DNA of 64,000 nt from NCBI GenBank assembly GCA_943736015.1, contig OX031057.1, positions 37,162,501-37,226,500 on the forward strand, given 5' to 3'. Positions within the stretch are counted from its first letter, which is position 1. Each line of letters starts with the position of its first letter. Both the position numbers and the translations under genes were made by a program. This DNA is from Tridacna crocea (taxonomy: Eukaryota > Mollusca > Bivalvia > Cardiida > Cardiidae). Positions 41,990 through 53,384 of the stretch are shown here, piece after piece. The notes under the pieces are model-generated. The model was given only the letters and a program-made list of their open reading frames with translations. It did no database searches and was not told the origin of the DNA.

Positions 41990-42221
41990 CTCGTATATAA
42001 GGAAAGAAGTGATCAGCCTGGAACCAAGGCTATATACATCGGTACATCATACTGACCAGAACTACTTCGAAATGACACATCTATTGAGATTTCAATTGAT
42101 TTACCTTTTTCTTTTCACGGGTCTTCGGAATCAAAACTCGGCCACGCCGATGCGTAACAATAACCTAGTCATTAATCATAAAGTCAAGCATAACTTTGAT
42201 AAAAGAAAAATATTTCTTTGA
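41990..42221 (+). CDS. Possible small secreted-peptide ORF behind a TATA box (tentative)
   Basis: TATATAAG at 41995-42002 is followed 70 bases later by an ATG at 42072 in good context (GAAATGA). The 49-codon frame to the stop at 42219-42221 starts MTHLLRFQLIYLFLFTGLRN, a signal-peptide-like stretch, and then turns basic (NHKVKHNFDKRKIFL). I do not recognise it. There is no poly-A signal or second exon that I can tie to it, so chance is a fair alternative. Confidence 0.2.
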
Positions 42222-42357
42222 AAGAGAAAATTTTGTTTAAACACTTGATGATTCAAAGGAATTTATTTCATTGAAATTTTACTCCTCACAAAGACAGAAT
42301 AAGGTTGCCAACAGAGGAAAGGGGTCTATCAGCGGTACGTCATTCAAAGAAGTTATC

Positions 42358-42511
42358 CGATTGGTTAGTTCTGGGATAGTAAATTTACATGTACGATCCC
42401 ACTGGTTAGTTGTTTATGCGTTGTGAAGTGGAAGTAGGTCCGAATGACGTCATGTTAGTAGCTTTCGATTGGCTTATAATAGTTATGGTTTATTCGTTGC
42501 TGTAGCAACGT
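42358..42511. promoter_or_regulatory. Promoter-like island: CCAAT boxes, CRE, X-box
   Basis: Within 150 bases lie GATTGG at 42359-42364, the full CRE TGACGTCA at 42445-42452, GATTGGC at 42467-42473, and GTTGCTGTAGCAAC at 42496-42509. The last is an inverted-repeat X-box of the kind bound by RFX factors. X-boxes near start sites mark ciliary genes in animals. I could not attach a clear gene to either side; the minus ORF at 42567-42777 reads towards the island. Confidence 0.4.
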
Positions 42512-42566
42512 GATTATATCAATGAACTGATCCAAAGTATTTTGCATTTGTCAAAAACGATGCTTT

Positions 42567-42777
42567 TTACGAATTCGATTTCATTCCTTCTAGAAACTTG
42601 AAGTTTCTTCTTGCTGCTCTGATTAAATTTACAATGGTCTCGACACTATTTTGTTCTAATGTACTCGAGAAGTATCGAACTATCTGAAAGGCGTTTTGAT
42701 AATGCTGTTCAGAGGCATTTTCAGCAAGCTGCCGAGCGTTGACATATGAAGGCAAAAATGAAAATCTCGCCTTCCAA
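42567..42777 (-). CDS. Unidentified open segment, possible exon (tentative)
   Basis: On the minus strand a frame of about 70 codons runs from a possible acceptor (AAAATAG just right of 42777, poor pyrimidine tract) to a stop at 42569-42567. The peptide has FWKARFSFLPSYVNARQLAE, then SEQHYQNAFQIVRYFSSTLE and SVETIVNLIRAARRNFKFLE. Balanced composition and amphipathic helices look more protein-like than other frames here. I do not recognise a family. Confidence 0.25.
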
Positions 42778-43124
42778 AAAACGCACTATTTTAAAGTTCA
42801 TGTACAACAGGCTTCAGGTGTATTTTCGTCATACATTCTTTCTTACCCTTCATTAGATGAAACAGATATAGCAGTTATTAACCATTTCTTTTTTTTATCC
42901 TGTTTTTATACTTAAAAACTTAAACACAATTTAAAAATTATGCTACCCTGTACGTGTATATTATCACACTGTTTATCCTCATTTTCTCAGTCTCTGGATG
43001 TAAGGAAACCAAAGGGTAACGAATAGAACTGTACATATATTCAGCTTTTTCAAAATGCAGGCTGGATCGTCAGAAAAACAAAACATCGGTCCACATTCTG
43101 AAGTAAAATGATCCTCTTGTTCTC

Positions 43125-43322
43125 TTAACCCTTTCCCAAATGACAAATTTTAGACTCTTCCAAACTGAAAGAGTTTGCAGACGACAATTTTAACTTTCAT
43201 AACAATGGCAGAAAATTATCTGAACGGGCAGAAAACACGCAATTTCTCCTTTTCCCACATTGTTTGCAAAAGACATGTACTGCATACACGTAAAAACAAG
43301 GGCTTGTTTGGGAAAGGGTTAA
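43125..43322 (-). mobile_element. TTAA-hairpin MITE (family A), internally deleted
   Basis: TTAACCCTTTCCCAAATGAC ... GGGAAAGGGTTAA with TTAA at both ends. The left hairpin arm is replaced by GGGCAGAAAACACG. Confidence 0.8.
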
Positions 43323-43349
43323 ATAAAAAACCCCTCTTTTCATTGCCTT

Positions 43350-43581
43350 TTAAACCTTTACAAAAACATTCCCTTTTTTTAAGACGCTGAGGTAGAAGCA
43401 TTTTGAAAACATTGTGGGCTAAGGAGAAAATGCTGGTAACCAGAATTTTCTCATATTTTCCCACAATGTTTTCTACTCTGCTAGAAACAAATTTCGATTT
43501 TTGAGTAACATATATTTTGTCCGTCTGCAAGTGCATTCAATTTGGACCAGTCTAAACTTTTGTCCTTTGATAAAGGGTAAA
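43350..43581 (+). mobile_element. TTAA-hairpin MITE (family A)
   Basis: TTAAACCTTTACAAAAACATTCCC start, GGAGAAAATGCTGGTAACCAG centre, GATAAAGGGTAAA end. Confidence 0.85.
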
Positions 43582-43979
43582 ATAACATATGCAAACTTAA
43601 CACAAAGGAGAGGCAAGGGTTAACTCGGTATTCCTTTGATGTTGGGTATAGCACTCCGGCAGTGTGAAGTACTGTCCCAGTTGTTAGTTCCATATGCACG
43701 TGTCATACTAAACCGACTGACACTTTTTTATACGACCTTATCTAACCCTTCTTAAATATTTACGACTTAGATTCCGATGATGGATTACCACTTCATTTGG
43801 TAAGTCAAAATAACTATAGATCTGTTTAATTTTCTATAAGAAATTAAAAAATATTCGAATAGCAGCGAATGTCCGTTGTCTGCGCATGTCATATTCTTCG
43901 AAGATTCGACTGTCTTATATGACGCATCACTACTAGCCCCGAAAGCGGGCTGACTGTAATATTACGCTCTATAAAGTAG

Positions 43980-44233
43980 CAATGTTGAAAATAGCTTTTA
44001 CGTATCAATACGTTTGAGGAGAAATGTGACCTGCTTTAGCAACAGATTTTTCTAAACTGGTGATCATAGTTGAGTAAATTGCACGAGGTAGCTTTTTATT
44101 GGGTAAACCTTTTTTTTTTGTTTTAAATTCAAAGTAACGGTTGTCGCGTAGGAAAGTGGTTCGGCTCTGTACCCAGGATGCCCATATCAGATAGATGAGT
44201 ATTTATAGAATGCCATCTAGCGGGAGATAATGA
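43980..44233 (+). repeat. Dispersed repeat I, copy 2
   Basis: Collinear with 9775-10026. Confidence 0.75.
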
Positions 44234-44459
44234 GCGAATGTCTAGAAATATGTCGCTTAAAATGTTCGGAATATTTTCTCCTTTTTTTCACCAAAGTTAT
44301 TTTTAAACCGAAAAAACGGTAACATCTCCCTCTCGTCATTTTGCTGCCATTAGGCCTAGATATTGGCGGATCCCATCCCATCAACTTTGCTGAACATAGT
44401 GTAATCTTTTGGACTTGAAGGTTATCCCAGCTAGAATATCTCGCCATACCGCAACAGAT

Positions 44460-44688
44460 TTAACTCATTACCAAATGACAAAATTTGAGGTTTGACCAAA
44501 TCGAAAGCATTTGCAGACGACAAAATAAAAGTGGCAGAAAATTTGAAATTTGTTTTGTGAAGGGTAGAAAACATTGTGGGAAAAGGAGGCAATACTGGTT
44601 AACAGCATTTTCTCCTTTTCCCACAATGTTTTCTAAAAGCTTGTTTCTCGGGAGCGTCAGAAGTAGGGATTGTGTGGTAATGGGTTAA
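44460..44688 (-). mobile_element. TTAA-hairpin MITE (family A)
   Basis: Complete, 229 bp, TTAA at both ends. One arm carries GGAGGCAATACTGG in place of GGAGAAAATGCTGG. Confidence 0.92.
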
Positions 44689-44838
44689 CTTTCGGCACCT
44701 TGGTAGTTTTCGAAAACGAAACTGGGGTTCTCTTCAGCATCTCAAACCTTTCAGCATAAAGCTGCTTTTGCAGAGAAGACTAAGATCAGAAAACGTCATG
44801 CGTTCATATCTTGGAACTTAACTGTCTGAGATTATGAA

Positions 44839-44920
44839 AGACTTTTTTATTATATTCCAGTTCCCAGAAGGCATGTGAAAGACTTTTTTTTTTATTATAT
44901 TCAAGTTCCCAGAAGGCAAA
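44839..44920 (+). repeat. Short tandem duplication (about 42 bp)
   Basis: TGAAAGACTTTTTTATTATATTC, AGTTCCCAGAAGGCA occurs twice in succession, separated only by TG. The T-run differs in length. Confidence 0.85.
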
Positions 44921-45247
44921 TTCGAGAGAGATTAACTCGTTTTTCAATCGGTATAAAATAAATATGTTTAACAGGCAATTAAAGAAGAAGGAAATGGGTT
45001 AAAATGTCTACTAAAAGGAGTGAATTCAATTAGATACACAATATTATTTCTATTTCATCATCATTTTTGGAAAAAAAAACCTATATATGAAATTAATATG
45101 TCAATAGAAATTGTAACAACTAAAGAGAAAGTTACCATTACACTAAAATATTATAGTTCACGTCAGGATTTTTTTTATGATACCGTTCACGTTATAAGTA
45201 GCTTTTCATATTAAAATAGTTCTATCATGAATACTGGTGTGATTTGA

Positions 45248-45271
45248 AAGGAGAGAGAGAGAGAGAGAGAG
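45248..45271. repeat. GA microsatellite
   Basis: GAGAGA run of about 22 bases. Confidence 0.9.
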
Positions 45272-46003
45272 TAAATCAAATATGCCGTATAACTTGCAGA
45301 ATCTTATTACATGCAGAATTTATTTAGATAACCAGATATTATAAATTAATTTATGCATTTATTAACCATCATAATGAAGCCGTCTACCTTCGAACTGGTA
45401 ATCGGCTGACCTACGAAAACAACCATACAATGAGTTATTTTCTCGTTGAGTGCAAACTGAATGAGCCATACTCTGTGAAAAATGGTTCTAATGCATATCC
45501 GTGACGCACCAAGCAAGCCATCACAAAACATGGATCCATTTTATTTAACAACCGACCGAGTCATGAGGTAGAATGACATGCTGAAAATTGACCAAAGAGC
45601 AAAATGTTTCGACATAGGTAAGCCGGTACGTTCTGTGCAGGGTTACCGGAGTTGATACTGTTTGTAGACACAACAAACCAATTTTTCACAGAGCATGGCT
45701 CAAATGGAATCTTATCAACCGTAGGCAAGAGTTGCATAAATAAATTGTAGAATCAGGCTGTTTGGATAACTCTGACACTAGTATGCGGACAGTGATCTGT
45801 TAAAGATCAGACATTGCGTGATGCGTTGTCTGATCTCAATCCACGATGTCTGTAAGAATCGTAACAGGCACTTTAAATGAGTACCAGTTGTTTTGACTGC
45901 ATTCGAGTGCTGTAGGTAATAATGTTTGCCGAAGTAAACAAAGCTGGTGTTAAAATGCATTTAAAAGAGTGAAAATTATGAAGATGACAATCTGTTATTG
46001 CAT

Positions 46004-46045
46004 GGTTGTGCCAGGGATCTTGTATATAAGATCCCTGGTTGTGCC
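46004..46045. mobile_element. 24-bp palindrome between 9-bp direct repeats
   Basis: GGTTGTGCC (46004-46012), then a 24-nt insert of AGGGATCTT-GTATAT-AAGATCCCT, then GGTTGTGCC again (46037-46045). The insert's 9-bp ends are exact complements. It has the anatomy of a transposon reduced to its tips. Confidence 0.6.
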
Positions 46046-46239
46046 AACTGTTTGTCGCTGGATATTAGTACAAATATTAGGTTAAAAGTTGGCAAGTCTT
46101 AAGTTTACTTTTTGCCTGATTTTGACATGATTTGGTCTGCCTGCAACTTGCATTCGGACATAATACACAGATTGTCATCCTCGGAATATTTTCCATACCT
46201 TTAGGTTGAAGCCTATGCTATTCGTATCCTACATCTGAA

Positions 46240-46445
46240 TAAGGCGACAAATTTTTAGACTTGTTCAATTTGTATGCATTTGCAGACAAGAAATTTAGTG
46301 TGTATCATAATTATGATTATGTTTCTCGTTGAAATGTAGACAATATCGTGGAACAATGGTGGTATATTGCTTTACAGAATTTTCTCCTTTCCCAACATTG
46401 TTTTCAAAACCTTTTTACCTGGGCTCCCTAGATTGCTGATACAGG
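46240..46445 (-). mobile_element. Degenerate TTAA-hairpin MITE (family A)
   Basis: CGACAAATTTTTAGACTTGT, TGCATTTGCAGACAAGAAAT and TTTCTCCTTTCCCAACATTG in family order. Confidence 0.55.
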
Positions 46446-46639
46446 CTTTACCCTAGTTTATCCTAAAATAATACAAAAAATAACTCCACCATACAAATAA
46501 CAAAGAATTTAAAGCTTTTAATCTTGTCTCGGCTAGAAAAGCTCACAGTGCATATAGTTGTAAGAGATAGTGCAGCACGATCTTCATCTACATCGTCTGT
46601 AAACGATACTGAAAGGAATTTAAGCTGCAATCGGTGCGT

Positions 46640-46840
46640 TAAGCGTTTACCGAATAATACTATTCGGCTTTTGAAAACATTGAGGAAAAAGGAGAATGCA
46701 GGTGACTAGCAATTTATCTTTTTACTCTGATATTCTAAGACATGTTCTAACTCAAAACAATAGTGAAAAGTTTATAATCGTCGTCTTCTACACATACGTT
46801 TCAGCTCCATTTATTTATTGCTGTATGGACTAAGGGTTAA
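46640..46840 (+). mobile_element. Degenerate TTAA-hairpin MITE (family A)
   Basis: CGGCTTTTGAAAACATTGAG, GGAGAATGCAGGTGACTAGCA, and GACTAAGGGTTAA end. Confidence 0.6.
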
Positions 46841-46906
46841 AGCTTATATTACACCCCGACAACCAAATTTGGCAATAAACACCGGCGGGGGATTGTCCGT
46901 TTATTG

Positions 46907-47115
46907 TTAACCCTTTACCAAATAATCATGGCCCAAGTTTCAAGAGCCTCGAGAAACCATAGTGGGAGAAGAAAATGTGCTGATATCAGCTGCTGCTTCT
47001 CTTCCGACAACGTTTTCACCCAAAAGACAAGTTTCGTTGTTTGAATTACATTTGGTAATCTGCAAATGTTATAGAATTGGATATGGGTAAAATCTGGAGG
47101 TCTGGTAAAGAGTAA
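46907..47115 (+). mobile_element. TTAA-hairpin MITE (family A), diverged
   Basis: TTAACCCTTTACCAAATAAT start, GAAAATGTGCTGATATCAGC centre, GGTCTGGTAAAGAGTAAA end. Confidence 0.75.
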
Positions 47116-47328
47116 ACACGTGTCATTTGTGTATGAAATCCTAACCCTTTATTTTTTAGAACATGACGGAATGTTGTCTCGTAGGAAAAAATAAGATAAT
47201 AGGTCGTAATCATAAATATACCAGTCTTCAAGAACGAAAACAATTATCATATACTCTTCATTTTATCACATGTACATGGAGACAAGCACAACCACTTACA
47301 TTGCACAGATATTATTTTTCCCAACTGG

Positions 47329-47516
47329 TTAACCTATTACAACACAAGACCCAGTCTGAACGGTCCCAAGACAATAAGCAAAGTGGGTAAAGGAAAAATG
47401 TTAACAACATTTTCCCACAAAGTATCCCAACCTTTTTAAGACAACTCTCATTTCAGCAAAAATGCTTTTAATATGGATGAGTTTAATATTTTGTCGTCTG
47501 TTGAACGGATAAAGGT
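47329..47516 (+). mobile_element. TTAA-hairpin MITE (family A), short diverged copy
   Basis: TTAACCTATTACAACACAAG, hairpin GGAAAAATGTTAACAACATTTTCC, and TTTTGTCGTCTGTTGAACGG. Confidence 0.65.
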
Positions 47517-47642
47517 CGAGTTTACCTATCTTCCAACTTTAGAACAAGATCAGCCAAATATGGGGACTGATAATCTTTATTTTGCAAAATGCATGCGTCT
47601 TTTGTTAATTAAACCCTTGTATCCCTTAACACTTTTGAAAGT

Positions 47643-47871
47643 TTAACCCTTTGCCAAACAATCGCTGGTTTTTACGGCCAGGAGAGAGAAACCTTTTGAA
47701 AACATCGTGAGAAAAGGAGAAAATGCTGGTTACCAGCATTTCCTCCTCTTCCCACAATATTTTCTTCCCTGCTGGAAACAAATTTTGCTTTTTGAGTAAC
47801 ATAAATTTTGTCGTCTGCAAGTGCTTTCAATTTGGACCAGTCTAAAATTTTGTCGTTTGGGAAAGGGTTAA
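47643..47871 (+). mobile_element. TTAA-hairpin MITE (family A)
   Basis: Complete, TTAA at both ends, hairpin GGAGAAAATGCTGGTTACCAG, loop TTA in place of TAA. Confidence 0.92.
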
Positions 47872-47989
47872 CACGCTAAAATTTAGTTTACAAACCGAAC
47901 CCTTTTCCCGCTGATCTGCAAGTCCTCTCCCATGATATTTAAGAACGTGATATCCAATCTTGAAAGTTAGCTAGTAATGCAGGCTTATG

Positions 47990-48230
47990 ACGCGGGATCC
48001 AAGATCAGCAAAACTGGTTTCGAGGATTGATACTGGTCATTACGAAAAGATTCATTCTTCTCTGACAACTGAGCATTTTGCTACGATTTGTGGTTAGAGC
48101 AGCAATCAGTGTCTTCATCGTCTTGAAAAATAATTTTACAAAGTGTGGAAAAAAGATGCAGATGCACTGGCTGGCACCCTTGAGTTGGCTGAAATCATGT
48201 TGAGAATAGTGCTCAACACTATATACACGT
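47990..48230 (+). mobile_element. Decayed tRNA-derived SINE
   Basis: GATTGATACTGGTCATTACG, AAAGATTCATTCTTCTCTGA, GATGCACTGGCTGGCACC and GAAATCATGTTGAGAATAGT parallel the body of the SINE at 32525-32830. The tRNA-like head is unreadable. Confidence 0.5.
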
Positions 48231-48259
48231 AATGATTTTTATCTACTCATTGGGAAGAA

Positions 48260-48423
48260 GTCTTCATTGTGAGGAGAGAAAACTGTGATCGTAGCCAGCA
48301 TTTCCTCCTTGTCCCAGAATGTTTTCTATCGTATTGAAGACAAATGCCACGTTTGCTACTTTTAGTCGTCGTCTGCATATGCTTTCAGTTTTGGAAATTT
48401 TTGTGACTTTGTAAAGAGTTGAT
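48260..48423 (+). mobile_element. Degenerate TTAA-hairpin MITE (family A)
   Basis: CCAGCATTTCCTCCTTGTCC, AATGTTTTCTATCGTATTGA, GTCGTCTGCATATGCTTTCA and TTTGTAAAGAGTTGA. The left part is absent. Confidence 0.6.
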
Positions 48424-48929
48424 TTTTAACCCATGGCCAACTTTATCATGCAAATCAAACCCGGTAACTGTTATTTGACCACTATGTAAGCCAATTAAAT
48501 TATGGGAGTTTGATCCCTTTTGGCCGTGAAATCGATCACATACGGAATGATATATTGACTGGCGATCTCTGCAAACCCTTTGCACTTATAACCCGAATTT
48601 CGCGCTTCGAGTGTAGAGGGTTTCAATTTATTGGAAAACAACTCTGCGGGATATCTGGGGTTGTAAATTACTGGGGTACCAAAACTTGTAGGATTTGTTT
48701 TCCTTTCAGGTCTTTCGATTTGATCTACCTCAAATTTTACCGAAAGCACGCGTTTGAAAAATTATGGTCAGCTATGGAAATGCTTTTGACTAGCATTTGC
48801 TCTTTTTCAAGCAATATTGTCATGCCATAATTGATACAAATTGAATAGCTTGAGCCATATCTATTGTGTTGTCTACAACTGCTTTAAATATTCGGGCAGT
48901 CATACATTGTCAGTTCCTGAAGAGTTAAA

Positions 48930-50450
48930 AAAAAAAGAAAATATCCGCAGTACAAGTTTCTTATGATGAGACTAAAGCCGGGGGAGGAGCACGACACGAA
49001 CGCTCGAAATGTAACAGCATGCACATATGTTTAGTGCATTTTTGGAATTTATCTCTGATTTTTTCATCATAATTTTGAATTCAGTCTCTGATATTTTTAT
49101 TGATTTATCAACAAAAATGGTACAAAAGTAAAAATACTTCGGTTGGATACATTTCTGAATAGCTGCCCACAAAGTTAGGATATTATGAAGAGGCTTCTCT
49201 TGTTACGATGTTTTTGAAAACATTAATCTCCAACCTGTAGCATAGAGCTATTACAGTCAGCAGACGGCATTTTATTGTAATTGTTTTGCATAGCATGTCA
49301 CAAATACATGTACGTACATGTATATTAGGCTGGGGAAAGAGTGGTGGTAGATCAGACCACACGGGTATTGTCTGATCTATCATAAACAAAACAACCGAAT
49401 ACAAATTGTACCTTTTAACCTTTATGTTCAATAGGTCAGTTCTGTTTAAAATAATTTCGTCATTTTTGGAAGTCGATTACGTCAGTAATCGGTCTTCCTA
49501 TGTGAACGCTCAGGCATTTGGGAAATCACCCAACAACACTAATATTCAACCAGCGAAAAAAAAGTTCTATGAAATTCAAGCATTTAAACATATAAAACGA
49601 TTGAATTTCAGATAAAAAATGAAATAAGTCAAACTATTGCACTAAACAGATATTTTCTTTGAACTGTTATGACATTTCAATGAATAATTATCAAATCTTA
49701 TTATTTGTTAATACACATATCCTATATTTTTCTATATGAATGCGGACGAATCTAGCCATTCGGCATTACTCAGGTGTTGAGAGGATGTCGCACCACTGCT
49801 AGACTGCTTCCGGTTCGTAGTAGTCCCAAGTGAAAATTTGCAGTAGCTCTTTTGTTGCAGTGTTGTATGGGGCTAAGAGGGCTTTGTGGTATATAATTTA
49901 GATTTGCTTCAAATATAGGCATTGGGGGACCACTTAGATGTATTTTTATTGTATATTGAGTGGACCATTTTGTGTCACTAGAGGATCAAAAAATTGGGGT
50001 CATGGCGGTGAACAGGTGTTTTTGAGAGGGAAAATTCTAGGGTGCCCGTTGTTTTTGAGATTTAGCGAAAAACGCAATCGGTTGACATGTTGTTTTTAAT
50101 GCATTTTTTCGAAGGACTATGGACGTACTTTAGACAGCAAGAGACGGGAAAGCAAAATTTTTGCCATTAAGCGATCTGTGAGGCTTCAGAGATGGCCAAT
50201 TTCACTCTATTTTCAATATGGCCAAAAACCACAGGTGTGACACCAGAGCCATCAAATCGGCCGAGATGTTACGATTACCAATCGGGCACTATTTTATGAA
50301 TGATATGTCACTCGGACCCATGTTCACATAAAAAATAGCTTTCGTTAAAAACGCATCATTAATATTCTTACCTAAAAAATTATTGGTTTGTTACACGTTT
50401 ATTTTTCAAGGCATTTACATTTTCAACAAATATTTGCTTGAATGTCTGAA
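48930..50450. other. Unassigned sequence
   Basis: At 49345-49380 there is a family C-type stem (TAGATCAGACCACAC / TTGTCTGATCTA). No other repeat is shared with the rest of the window, which makes it one of the less repetitive stretches. No exon I can defend. Confidence 0.5.
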
Positions 50451-50463
50451 GTGTTGAATAGCT

Positions 50464-50582
50464 AGTAACCTTATTCATACGCGCAACGTGACTTTCATCC
50501 ACACCACAGCCTTGAAACGGCGGCGAGTGAAACGCAAGGAAGCAAGTCACAATTTGATCTGAACAAACCCAAGGCTGCAAAG
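50464..50582 (+). other. Possible first exon with donor GTAAAG (tentative)
   Basis: The segment ends GGCTGCAAAG and then GTAAAGTT, a good donor. It carries several CpGs (ACGCGCAACG, CGGCGGCGAG). One frame is open through it (…DFHPHHSLETAASETQGSKS, QFDLNKPKAAK) but lacks an ATG. It could be a 5' untranslated exon of the gene whose last exon may be 54801-54899. Weak. Confidence 0.2.
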
Positions 50583-51799
50583 GTAAAGTTCAATGTATTT
50601 TTTGTCTTTTTTGAAATGTGTTTTTGTTTTAAACGTGAAGGACATTACGTCCTTCCTTAGGTATTGTTTAGAAACGAAGTAGGTCAGTGGTTGTTTATAA
50701 AGATTACAGTCGCCATTTTGATTGATTGTAAGCTTGTGAAAGCTTTACGCCTGCGTTTCAGAAGGCTACATTAGTATATAAATATGAATGATTTGTATTC
50801 CATTTGCTGCCATTACTAGTTGAATGTATTGCTCTTCGTCGAAGAAGAATATTTATCAATCCCAAATGTCAACAGTCCTTACAGTGACTGGAAATTTCGA
50901 CCGATAACAATTTCGTCCCATTACAATTTCGGCCCATTCTCCTAACGTGAGTTTACATGGTTTGCATTTGTGTAATAAATCTTACACCTTTATAATCTTT
51001 TAAACTTACCTTTCAGCACTAGGATTTTGCAGCCCTAAGGTGAAAGTATATTGAAATGTTGGAAAAATATAAAATGGTGATCTATTCTTCCCCTTTCATA
51101 TAGTTAATTTTGACTTTAATGCTGTCAACCTGGATCTAACATATATATGCATTTAAATCTTTAAATTGGCTCAGTCAAAAGTATTGCAGCTTTTGTACTT
51201 TCACTTAAAGGTGGCCATTCAGATTTTTGGACGAAATTTATACAAAAATATTAAAATTCATCCTGATACTCCCAGTACCTTTTAAATTTCATTCATAAAA
51301 CCCCAGTAGTCGAAAACCATCCGACAACAAGAGAAATTAGAGATTTACTACGGCCCAGGTCAACACCGACGGGAACCATGGTCTATTTTTAGATGAGCAA
51401 CTTGCTCACTCACTTACCGGAAATACACAAATGATACTTCAAACACAGCGACTGAAGAAGAAGTTTATGGAAAATAACATGTTTGTTATGTTATGGAATT
51501 TAAGAGTCATTAGTCACGTGCCAGTCACTTTACATTCCCACTATGCTTCTTTTGATTTTTGGTGCAAAATCTAAAAATACCTTAAGAGGCTACGTAGCCT
51601 TTTAAGGGAATACCATAAAAAAATGTATACAAAAAGTGTCATGGTATTGAAGTTTTTGAAGTTAATTGACATAATATTTAGTAGATTCATTCAATTTAGC
51701 TGGCAAGTATCATGCAAAATTGATACCTGCTTCTGTAGAGAAAAGGGTTAAACATTAATATTGAAAAAAAAAAAACTAAATGAATGTGCATGCAAAACC

Positions 51800-51990
51800 G
51801 AACAAAAGAAAGCTTTTGAAAACATTGTGGGAAAAGGAGAAAATGCTGGTAACCAATGTTTTCTTCTTTTCCCATAATGTGTTCTTATCCTTTACTGACA
51901 AATCTTATTACTTGTGCCACATTTACTATGTCTCTTGGAATTTCTTTCAATTTTGATCGGTCTGAATTGTGTTGTGTGGTAAAGAGTCAA
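51800..51990 (+). mobile_element. TTAA-hairpin MITE (family A), left end missing
   Basis: Hairpin GTGGGAAAAGGAGAAAATGC with partly mutated right arm, and GTGGTAAAGAGTCAA end. Confidence 0.8.
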
Positions 51991-52056
51991 ATCTGATATA
52001 AAAGGTTTTTTGAAAATTGTGTTTGCATAGGTAAAAAGGCTGTACAGTATGTGTGC

Positions 52057-52285
52057 TTAACCCATTACCACACAGTCCCTACTTTTGACGCCTCTGAGAA
52101 AGAAGCCTTTTGAAAACACTGTAGGAAAAGGAGAAAATGCTGGTAACCAGCGTTTTCTCCTTTTCCCACAGTGTTTTCTACCCTTCCAAGAACAAGTTTC
52201 AATTTTTCAGTCACCTTTATTTTGTCGTCTGCAAATGCTTTAGATTTGAACAAGTCTAAAATTTTGTCATTTGGAAATGAGTTAA
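52057..52285 (+). mobile_element. TTAA-hairpin MITE (family A)
   Basis: Complete, 229 bp. Shares its right-hand TTAA (52282-52285) with the next copy, which is inverted. Confidence 0.92.
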
Positions 52286-52514
52286 CTCTTTCCCAAACAA
52301 CAAAATTTAAGAGTGGTCCAAATTGAAAGCCATGCTGATGACATAATAAATGTGGCTCAAAAATTGAAATTTGTTTAGGGAAGAATAGAAAACATTGTGA
52401 GAAAAGGAGATAATGATGGTTACCCACACTTTCTACTTTTCCTACAATATTTTCAAAAGGCTTCTGTCTCAGGATCGTTGAAAGTCGGGATTGTTTGGTA
52501 GTCTTAAGAGTTAA
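52282..52514 (-). mobile_element. TTAA-hairpin MITE (family A), abutting the previous copy
   Basis: TTAACTCTTTCCCAAACAAC start and GTCTTAAGAGTTAA end. The hairpin is decayed (GATAATGATGGTTACCCACA). Confidence 0.88.
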
Positions 52515-52693
52515 AGGTAACCAGTGGCACTGTTGAGTTGATGCAGAATGCAAACCATTTTAGATATGTCTGTTCGGACTACTTTAGCTTTTAACAATTG
52601 CCACAGTCAGGGAGATTTGTCTGAGATGATTATGATCTTTGATTGAACATTAAAACCAATATTTTATCATCTACAAAAGATGTGAAGCATTCT

Positions 52694-52882
52694 TTAACCT
52701 TTTACCACTCGGTGATGAGTTTTGACACCTCAAGGAAAGAAGCCTCCTTTTCCCACAATATTTTCTACTATGTCATAAGAACAATTGCAGCATTTGATTC
52801 AGATAATGAGATTGAAATTGTTGTCTGCAACTGCTTTCAATTTGGACAAGGCTAGAATGTTGTCAATTGGTAAAGGGGTTAG
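52694..52882 (+). mobile_element. TTAA-hairpin MITE (family A), left arm deleted
   Basis: TTAACCTTTTACCACTCGGT start, then AGAAGCC joined directly to TCCTTTTCCCACAATATTTT. The left hairpin arm and loop are gone. Confidence 0.85.
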
Positions 52883-53384
52883 ACCTGGTTTGTATGTGTT
52901 AGCATGATGCTTTCAAGTGGGATAAAGCAGTTAAGCTAAAGAAATGCGGGCTGAGCTTAACGGGAAGCCATAACCCCTATCTTGCCTATTGCAACATTGG
53001 TCATATTTGCTAATAGTGTAGACCAATGATCAACCTGCATAGCCATTCAGTCTGATGTTGGTCTGCACTGTTGGCAAATTTTACAGTGACTGAAATTTGG
53101 AAGCAAATCTGGAATAGTCTATTCTGGGAAATCAGCAGCATAAGAGGTAAAATTGACCCTTGAAAAGATTTTTGAAAAACGTTTTTGTTAAAGAAAAAAT
53201 TGCTCAACAGTAAGGTGGGTAATTTTAGACAATCAAGGCCCTCTTCAATTCTTTGGACAATAACTTGATGTTGCATCAATCTACAATATGCATCTTTGAT
53301 AAAAGAAGAATGTTAAGTTAAATACTTTTCAGATTTTTGTATGGCTATCATTTGGTTTTTTATCTTTCTTTGTATCTGTTTTAG

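Noticed and set aside
44217-44447. 76-residue minus frame starting ATGGCGAGATATTC
   Set aside because: Its end lies in repeat I, no splice sites fit, and it is not recognised.
48510-48830. Overlapping frames on both strands (106 and 84 residues)
   Set aside because: They lie back to back in the same sequence. There is no splice support and no recognisable motif, and one end runs into a decayed MITE.
52065-52553. 162-residue minus-strand frame
   Set aside because: It spans two abutting family A MITEs. Similar frames (PFENIVGKGENAGNQHFLLF) recur in every copy simply because the sequence is repeated.
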